Assembly (NCBI GenBank): GCA_015680685.1
Contig: MNCI01018959.1
Span: forward strand, 23,361-87,360
Length of the DNA stretch: 64,000 nt
Source of the DNA: Gnetum montanum
Lineage: Eukaryota > Streptophyta > Gnetopsida > Gnetales > Gnetaceae
Reading direction: 5' to 3'
This document shows positions 56,894 through 64,000 of this stretch, in pieces; within the stretch, counting starts at the first letter, position 1; each line of letters starts with the position of its first letter. The notes under the pieces were generated by a model. That model was not told the origin of the DNA and did no database searches. It saw nothing but the letters and a program-made list of their open reading frames with translations. The translations under genes and the position numbers were made by a program.

Positions 56894-59800
56894 ATGGACA
56901 AAGGAAACATTCCAGCAACTACAATAGCCATCAAGAAGATATTTGCATCAACTAAATCAACTTTGCAAAAATTTCAATTTACTTTACTGATTTTTGAAGG
57001 ACCAATTGAAGGTAAGCAAACTAAATTTTTGATTGATAGTGGTGCTAGCGATAACCTTATTTTTCCAAAGTTAATTAATTTATTGAAATTAAGCCTCCCT
57101 TCCAAGAAAATTATTAAGATAGAACTGGCAAATGGAACAACTGTGAGCAAACATACTACATATGGAAAAATAAAATTTACTTTGCAAAATATGCCATTCA
57201 TTGATGAATTTTTTGAATTTTAACTAGGTGATGTTGATGCAATTTTAGGAATGCCTTTCCTGCAAAAATTTGATGTTACTACCCACTTTGGAACTCATAT
57301 TTTAAAAGTCCCAACCACTGACAGAGTCATGGTTCTAAAGGCGGTAGGAACAGCAAAGAAAATTCATACGATAACTATTAAACAAGCTAAAAGATTAGTC
57401 AAAAAGGTGCTACATTTTTGGTTGTTAAAGTAATCCAACCTCAAAAATTTTCAAGTGTTGAGATCCCAAATTAACATAAAAAATATAAAGATTCAGTATT
57501 TTGTGAAACTAGAGAATTACCTCCAAAAAGAACTGTTGAACATGTCATTGATATTTTTCCTAGTACACAACCTATTTCAAAAGATCCTTATAGATTTTCT
57601 ACCTTGGAATTAAGAAAATTAAAAGTAAAATTAGACCAATTATTGGAATAAGGAAAAATTAGCCCTAGTGTATCACCTTAGGGTGCACTAGTTCTATTCG
57701 TTCAAAAGAGAGATGGTACTCTAAGATTATGCATCGATTACAAAGCATTGAATAAAGTGATAATTAAAAATACTTATCCTTTACCTAGAATTGATGATTT
57801 ATTTGATCAACTTACATGTGCATGTTATTTCTCAAAGATTGATTTAAAAATAGGATATCATCAAATAAGAATTAAGAAGAAAGCTATTGAGAAAACTACT
57901 TTTAGAACTAGATATGGATTATACAAATTTTTTGTGATGTTGTTTGGATTAACTAATGCACCTACAATATTTATGGCATTAATGAATAATATTTTTCATG
58001 AATATCTTTATCAATTTGTTATAGTATTTATGGATGATATACTTGTTTATTCTAAATCAAGAGAAACTCATATCAAACATTTGAAAACTACAATGGAAAT
58101 TCTTAAAGAACATCAATTAAAAACTAAATTGAGTAAATGTAAACTCTTTAAGGAAGAAGTCTCATACTTGGAACATATAGTTTCCAAGAAGGGATTGCAA
58201 GTGGATCCAACAAAAATTAGTGCAATGTAGGATTGGTCTGAATTAAAAGACGTTATAGTATTTTGAAGTTTCTTAGGGTTAGCTAGTTTTTATCGATGTT
58301 TCATTAAAGATTATTCTACCTTGGTAGGCCCATTAAATAACCTTTTGCAGGAGAAACATGAGTTCAAATTTGATGAAAAGTGTAGGGAATCTTTTCTTAG
58401 ATTAAAGATGCTACTTACAATAGCACATATTTTGAGAATTCTAGATGAAGATCTATCATTTGAAGTATCCACGGATGCCTATGGAATAGGAATCAGTGTA
58501 GTTCTTTCATTAAAAGATAAAGTGGTATGTTATGAATCTCGTAAATTATGAAGAGCCAAGGTAAATTACTCAACCCATGATTTAGAATTACTAGCAATTG
58601 TTCATGCTTTGAAATTTTGGAGACATTATCTTTGTGGAAAGAAGTTTATACTAAAAATGGATCACAAAAGTTTAGAATATTTGCAAAGATAACCTATTTT
58701 GAATACTTGTCAAAGGTGATGAATAGAATTGTTAGCAGAATATGATTTTGAAATCAAATACGTTCCTGGCAAGAAAAATGTGGTAGCTGATGCCCTTAGT
58801 CAAATGTGAAATTTAATGATAGGTGTAGTAATGACCCCAATGGAAGAAGAAATTAAGAAACAAATAAAATATGACCCTTACTTTAAAAATATTTTAACCA
58901 ATATTTCTAATGAGCCTCAATACCAACTCACTTCTAATGGTTTATTGATGAAAAGACAAAGAGTATGCATACTAGAAAGAAATTGGAGACTAAAATTGTT
59001 GTGTGAAGCACTTGAAGTACCATATGTAGGACACCTAGGTTATATTAAGACCTATATGATAGTTTGCAAATCTTATTTTTGGCTTGGAATGAAGAATGAT
59101 GTGTCCACATACATTAAAAATTGCCCAACATGTCAAAGAATAAAAGCTAAATAGAGGAAACCCAATGGATTATTACAACCCTTGGAAGTTCCAACCTAGA
59201 AATGGGAAGATATCACTATGGATTTCATTGTGGGATTTCCAGTAACCAAAAAAGGAAAGGACTCAATTTTCATAGTAGTTTATCATCTATCAAAGATGGC
59301 ACATTTTATAGCTTTGAAATCTAAAAACATAATAGAAGAAATAGCGAAAAAATTCATATGAGTAATATTTAGATTACATGATTGTCCAAAATCTATCACT
59401 TCGGATAAAGACCCTAAATTCATATATGAATTCTGGAAAATTTTCTTCAGAGAGCTTGGAACTCAATTGAGATTTAGCATAGCTTATCACCTTGAAACTG
59501 ATGGAAAAAATGAACGAGTGAATAGAATATTAGAAGATATCCTACAAAGTTACATTGGGAGTAGACCAAAAACATGGGAGAATTATTTACATCTAGCAGA
59601 ATTTTCATACAATAAAAATTATCAAGGTTCCATATATCAAACAACATTTGAAGTAGTATATGGATGTAATTGTCATACACCATTAACCTAGGTAGATCCA
59701 ACCTTAAGAGCAGAATGGAAGGAAGAAGAAATGAAAATAATGGAAAAGGGTTAAACAAAATTTGCAAGCTACCCAAGATAAATATAAAGGATATGCAAAT

Positions 59801-60259
59801 CAACATCAACTTAAAAAAGAATTCCAAGTAGGGGATCAAGTATTATTGAGAGTAAAACCTACCAGAAGTTCTCTTAAATTGGGAAAATATACTAAATTAG
59901 CACCTAGATTTTGTGAACCGTTTGAAATCTTTGAAAGAATTGGCAAAGTAGCATATTGACTAAATCTTCCCGAATCCTTAAAAATTCATCCAGTTTTTCA
60001 TGTGAGCTTGTTAAAGAAATTTCATGAAAATGATGTACCATATGTATTGGATTGGAATACTTTGCCATTACAATCCAACACTAGCTTTGAAGTAAAACCC
60101 ATTGCTATTAAAGACCAATGAACCAAGAAATTATGAAATAAAACTATCAACAAAGTACTTGTTCAATGGTCAAATTATGATCAACAGACTTGGGAAAATA
60201 GGGAGTTTATTTTAAATACTTATCCTCAACTTTTTGATCATCCAAATATTGAATTATAG
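56894..60259 (+). pseudogene. pol: RT-9: pol (protease to chromodomain), decayed
   Basis: Parts in order: protease with FLIDSGASDNLIF at about 57,030 and ILGMPFL at 57,245; RT from about 57,700 with [29 protein letters not shown] and the catalytic FMDDILVYS at 58,029; RNase H from about 58,440 (FEVSTDAYGIGISVVL); integrase zinc-finger remnant at 59,035-59,145 (GHLGY, NCPTCQR); integrase core with the acidic triad at DFIVGFP (59,220), TSDKDPKF (59,400) and NERVNRILED (59,510); C-terminal domain with FQVGDQVLLRV, PRFCEPFEI and HPVFHVSLLK; and a chromodomain with VLVQWSNYDQQTWEN, ending at a TAG at 60,257. About a dozen stops and a frameshift at about 59,750 inactivate it. The triad and the FMDD box are otherwise intact. 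Confidence 0.9.
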
Positions 60260-60425
60260 GTTGAATTTATTATGGATGTAATAAATTATGTTTATAAATT
60301 TTGATCTTTTATTTGTATAGATGATAATGAGGAAAATAAGAGAACTAAAGCTAAGGAGCATAATGATGAAGCAGTTGTTGAGTAGCTAGATATCAAAGAA
60401 GTGCTCAAGGACAAGCTATATGCTT

Positions 60426-60432
60426 AAGGGGG
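60426..60432 (+). other. RT-9: polypurine tract
   Basis: AAGGGGG directly precedes the retained LTR sequence and would prime plus-strand synthesis. Confidence 0.7.
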
Positions 60433-60920
60433 TAAGGGTGGAAAAAATTGTAAACAATGTAATTAACCTTCTAATGAAGGGGTACCTCATTATGAGGAGA
60501 TATGACTATTCATGTACCCCTTTGGAAAGGTTTTGACCTATGCTATTTAAGGTCAAGGTTAGAGGTCATGCTGGCATGGAGTTGTAGAGCTTGGAGAGGT
60601 GAGTAAGGGGGGCTAGGTGAAGTGGGACAAAAAGGGACTAATCACCCCTTTGGTAGGATAGCCTAACCATGGTGGTAGTGCTAGATTACCTCTAAGGCTT
60701 AAGTGGCATAGGAAGATAACCCAAAATGGTGTTACAATACTCTCTTCCATTAAAACAATTTTTCCATTTTTCTTTCCTTGCTTAATTCTTTAGTATCAAT
60801 TATTTATTTGCTAATTAATTCATTATTTAAGTGTTTATAATCTTTCTGATATGTTATCCATGATGAATATAATAAATTAGGCATTCATATTTTTATGACA
60901 TCTGGGAACGGGATATCATA
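60433..60920 (+). mobile_element. RT-9: 3' LTR (488 bp, first 20 bp missing)
   Basis: It matches the 5' LTR from TAAGGGTGGAAAAAATTG onward. The first 20 bp of the 5' LTR (TATAACGTCCCATCC and the next five) are absent, so the polypurine tract joins directly to TAAGGG. The length difference, 508 against 488 bp, is exactly that deletion. Confidence 0.9.
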
Positions 60921-60925
60921 GTTTC
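60921..60925. other. RT-9: right target-site duplication (GTTTC)
   Basis: Equal to 51,351-51,355. Confidence 0.9.
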
Positions 60926-62740
60926 TCAATTAGGACAACCTGTTCTTCATATGAATTATCCTAATATGGCTCAAATTCATTAACTGATAGCATAACCTAC
61001 CATTCCTTTTAATCCACAACCTATTCCTATGTCTTGTAGCATAACTAATCTACCACCAAGACCATATCAAATCACATTTATGTAAGTACCCCCAACATTC
61101 TTATTCTAACACTCAATCATTGATGAATATTCCTCAAAATATCCAACTGACATTCAATGTGTAGACTTCTCAAATACAATCTATGCCTCAATCATAATTT
61201 TCACATTAAGGATTGTAGCAAATATGCAATTCTTTACCTCATCATTTAGTACCATTATGCAATAAATTTAATTAGTTCTTATAGTTTCATAATCAAGTTC
61301 CTTATTAGGGAATTCATAATCAAATTTTGTTAAAATATTTAATAGGGAGAAAGTCAATTACCACTCTCTCACCCTTTTTTTTGTTTGCTAGACAAGATGT
61401 TAAGATTAAAAATTTATCAAAATTTTTACAATTCTATGGTATACATGATGAAGGTTCATATCATCATATACAAGTGTTTGAAACATTAATAGTCACATGT
61501 GATAATAATGTTATGGAACATACAAAAATGAGTGTCTTTCCTCTTATGTTTAGAGATCATGCATTGTCATGGTCTAGATCATTAAAAAAATATTCTATTT
61601 AGTCTTGGGAAGGTTTGAAGGATGAGTTTTTAAATCAATTTTTATCTTATGCAAAATCAACCAAAGTAAAAAAAAACTTTCAAGCTTTCAACACAAAGAC
61701 AATGAAACTTACAACTAGGCCTAGGATCATTTTAAGGACATTAGGATAAGGAACAATAATGGAAGTTTTTTTGAATGTCAATTGCAAGGATTTTTCTTGA
61801 TGGTTTGACACCTATTACATATTAGAATATTAATTTTGGTTATGATGGTACAATTATGTGAATGACACTAGAAACAAAATTTGATGCATTACATTGAATA
61901 GTGGATTAGAGAAAAAGTTGGCTTGTCAATAAAAAGGCTAATATGTTAGAACATACAGTAATGATACTTTTGAAAAAAATTGAAGTGGTTAATAACAAAA
62001 TATCTTCTTTATCTATTCCATATAATGCTAATGTGCATGGCCAATCATTCCAATATCAACAACAAGTATTGTTAGTTCATATGAATGAAGGAATTCATAA
62101 CACTAACTAACCCCAAGCTAGATGTATGGATTTTTCATATGCTTGTGTAATTTGTAAGAAGATTGACCATATTACCCATGATTGTTGTATTTTTCCATTT
62201 AGTAAAGAATAAGTTATGTTGTAGGAAGTTACGGTAGATAGGGGAGAAGTTCAACTTTCCAAGGTAGGCATGGAATCCTAATCAAAATTAGAATTACTAG
62301 TTACGTCCTCCATTTCAATCCAACTGTTAGAGTTATAATAATAATTTCAACTAATCTTAGAGACCCAATCAAAATGATGAGTTTTAATAGCAAATTATGC
62401 AACAAAATAAAAATTTGTAACACACTTTGCAGCAACAAAATGATCATATAGTTAACCTTATTCAAGAATTACAACCTAAAGACACATTATTAGTACGAAC
62501 AAAAATAAATTCTAAGTCTTAAGGTTTGACAAGAATTACAGATGGTTTCATCAAGCAACATGAATCAATGTAATGTGATTCCTAGAAGTAGAAGAGTTGT
62601 TGATCTTTAAACTCCTTATTAATCGTTTTTTTGAAGATAATGAATTAGAGGATGAATCTATAAGAATATTTACAAAGGAGCCTCCTATGTGGAAAGGGCC
62701 TAATCCATAGATTCCTTTAGAGGAACCCATTAATTTTTCT
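60926..62740 (+). pseudogene. gag: RT-8: gag, part after the RT-9 insertion
   Basis: The frame resumes with QLGQPVLHMNYPN and stays proline-rich. The capsid region at about 61,430-61,720 reads FYGIHDEGSYHHIQVFETLI, VFPLMFRDHALSW and WEGLKDEFLNQFLSYA, the pattern of Athila-type gag (L-x-F-x-G, then P-x-x-L-x-D-x-A-x-x-W, then W-x-x-L-x-x-x-F). A zinc knuckle at 62,144-62,185 keeps all four ligands: CVICKKIDHITHDC. Several stops and frame changes are present, so it is not functional. Confidence 0.8.
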
Positions 62741-63560
62741 TGTTTTTAGGATTCTTTTCCTCATAGATTAAAATCAAATAATGTTGATGATAAGAAACTT
62801 GAAAACCTATTTAAAGATATCATCTTACATGTTCTATTATTAAGAGTCATTGAAGATAGCGATCAATATGCTAAATATTGTAAGGAACCTTGTTCTATGA
62901 AGAAGAAAATTAAAATGCCTAAGCATGTTGGCCTTGCTGAAAATATCACAAATATTTTGAAGGTTAGTATGTCTAAAAAGGAAATAGACCTGGGTAGTCC
63001 TATGATTACTTGCATGATTCATAATAGGAAATTTCATCATGCACTAGTGGATCTATGGGATATTATAAATATTATGCCATTTTAGATTTATTAATCATTG
63101 GGTTATGAACATATTATACCTACTAATATTACCATTTCTTTGACTAATGGGTCTACTATTAATCCAAAAGATATTCTTGAGGATATTTTGGTACAAGTTG
63201 ATAAAGATTTGTACCTAGTTTATTTCATTGTCCTAGATTATTATACATCTTCATTGAATAATGTTTATCCTTTGATTTTACATAAACCTATGTTGGTAAC
63301 ATTTGCAAAATTGGATTAATGACTTCAACATTTGCAAACATTAAATTTTCAGCCAATTTTTATAATCTTGATAACCAATTCCAATTTGATAAGCTTAATA
63401 TGGTTAATGTTGTTGTAGCAAACATAGTTTCTTCATAATTATGGGATTAGGATGAGGCATATTAGGCACTAACATTAGAAGAATATAAAGAGATAACTAT
63501 GGATGAACAAAGATAGATCATATGTACTCAAGTGAAAGATGCTTTGGATGATAAGGATTT
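62741..63560 (+). pseudogene. RT-8: protease region
   Basis: The stretch 62,755-63,319 reads FPHRLKSNN, then PKHVGLAENITNILK, then ALVDLWDIINIMPF (the active site, with DLW where D-L-G is usual in Athila-type proteases), then ILEDILVQVDKDLYLVYFIV and the late PLILHKPML block. This order is typical of the Athila lineage. The Gly-to-Trp change at the active site and several stops mean loss of function. Confidence 0.75.
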
Positions 63561-64000
63561 GTTTAAATTGGAGAATTATTCTTCTATTACAAGTGGTGAG
63601 GAGGTAAATTTAGACTTAAAGAAAATTCCTTCTCACTTAAAATATATTTATGCTAAGAGTAATAAACCTTTGATTATTAGTTCAAGTTTAACCATTGATC
63701 AAGAATATAGATTGATTCACATTTTAATGAAATCACTTAAAGCTTTTTCTTGGACACCCTTGGATCTTAAGTAAGGGATTTATCCATTTATTTTTCAGCA
63801 TCATATTCATTTGGAGGCTAAGGCTAGACCATGAAAACAACAATGTAGCAGGCTAAACCTAAAATTGTTTCAAGTAGATATTATTTATTTAATTTTTCAT
63901 TTTAAGTGGATTATTCCTATTACAATTGTGTCTAAAAAGTCTGGTAAGTGATGTTTTTGTATTAACTTTCATGAATTAAATAAATGGACAAGTAAGGATC
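63561..64000 (+). pseudogene. pol: RT-8: N-terminal part of reverse transcriptase, cut by window edge
   Basis: The frame at 63,532-63,774 includes KKIPSHLKYIYAKSNKPLII, then TIDQEYRLIHILMKSLKAFS and WTPLDLK, the region just ahead of RT in Athila elements. It goes on past a stop with HHIHLEAKARP, FHFKWIIPITIVSKKSGK and the start of the RT fold (CINFHELNK). The catalytic (Y/F)xDD lies beyond the window. The element continues to the right. Confidence 0.75.

Larger units (their letters stand above)
51356..60920 (+). mobile_element. RT-9: chromovirus (Ty3/gypsy with chromodomain)
   Basis: A 9,565-bp element has LTRs at 51,356-51,863 and 60,433-60,920, about 88% alike by eye over 200 bp. It is flanked by GTTTC on both sides. 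Order: LTR, primer site, a 3.9-kb leader with cargo, gag, protease, RT, RNase H, integrase, chromodomain, polypurine tract, LTR. The chromodomain at the end of pol and the initiator-Met primer type place it among plant chromoviruses. The leader between primer site and gag is about ten times longer than usual. Pol has about a dozen stops and a frameshift near 59,750, so this copy is inactive. It is younger than RT-3, judged by LTR similarity. Confidence 0.9.

Overview
This window looks like intergenic heterochromatin from a seed plant with a very large genome, and I lean toward a gymnosperm. It is AT-rich and packed with old, nested Ty3/gypsy LTR retrotransposons. They belong to several plant lineages: chromovirus, Tat/Ogre-like and Athila-like. 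All are full of stops and frameshifts. The gymnosperm lean is an inference from element sizes, the depth of nesting and one host-gene fragment. I found no intact host gene, tRNA or rRNA gene, and no CRISPR array.

Layout. I use my own labels RT-1 to RT-9. RT-1 (1 to about 1,770, +) is the 3' end of an element: a coiled-coil ORF followed by its LTR. RT-2 (minus) is a chromovirus split in two. Its integrase tail is at 28,332-28,850, and its chromodomain tail, polypurine tract and 3' LTR are at 4,007 and below. The split was made by RT-3 (4,008-28,331, minus), a giant Tat/Ogre-like element of about 24 kb with 1.4-kb LTRs, a 5-bp target-site duplication, gag, protease, a 33-bp tandem repeat, long repetitive spacers, RT, RNase H and integrase. 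Its 5' LTR is itself split by a 3.2-kb insertion (about 23,956-27,189). That insertion carries degenerate fragments resembling two unrelated DNA-repair genes, a formamidopyrimidine-DNA glycosylase and, less surely, DNA-PKcs.

RT-4 (about 29,110-33,167, minus) is related to RT-1 and carries a roughly 950-codon ORF of unknown function just before its 3' LTR. RT-5 is an integrase tail (35,050-35,513, minus). RT-6 (35,514 to about 42,000, +) and RT-7 (about 42,170-47,648, minus) share one LTR family (1.67 kb) and face each other head to head. RT-6 has gag, protease and the same kind of tandem repeat as RT-3. RT-7 has a multi-exon ORF of unknown function where gag should continue.

RT-8 (about 50,760 to beyond 64,000, +) is Athila-like. 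Its gag is interrupted by RT-9 (51,356-60,920, +), a 9.6-kb chromovirus with both LTRs, a GTTTC target-site duplication, an initiator-Met-type primer site and gag to chromodomain. Between primer site and gag RT-9 has a 3.9-kb leader. That leader holds a spliced-looking gene of at least six exons on the opposite strand, a minisatellite and a 5S-rRNA-derived fragment.

Recurrent theme. Four different elements (RT-1, RT-4, RT-7, RT-9) carry extra protein-coding cargo, often coiled-coil and in two cases apparently intron-containing. With the two-gene insertion in RT-3, this cargo is the part of the window most worth following up. Everything was read by eye. Family names rest on recognised motifs, not on database searches.
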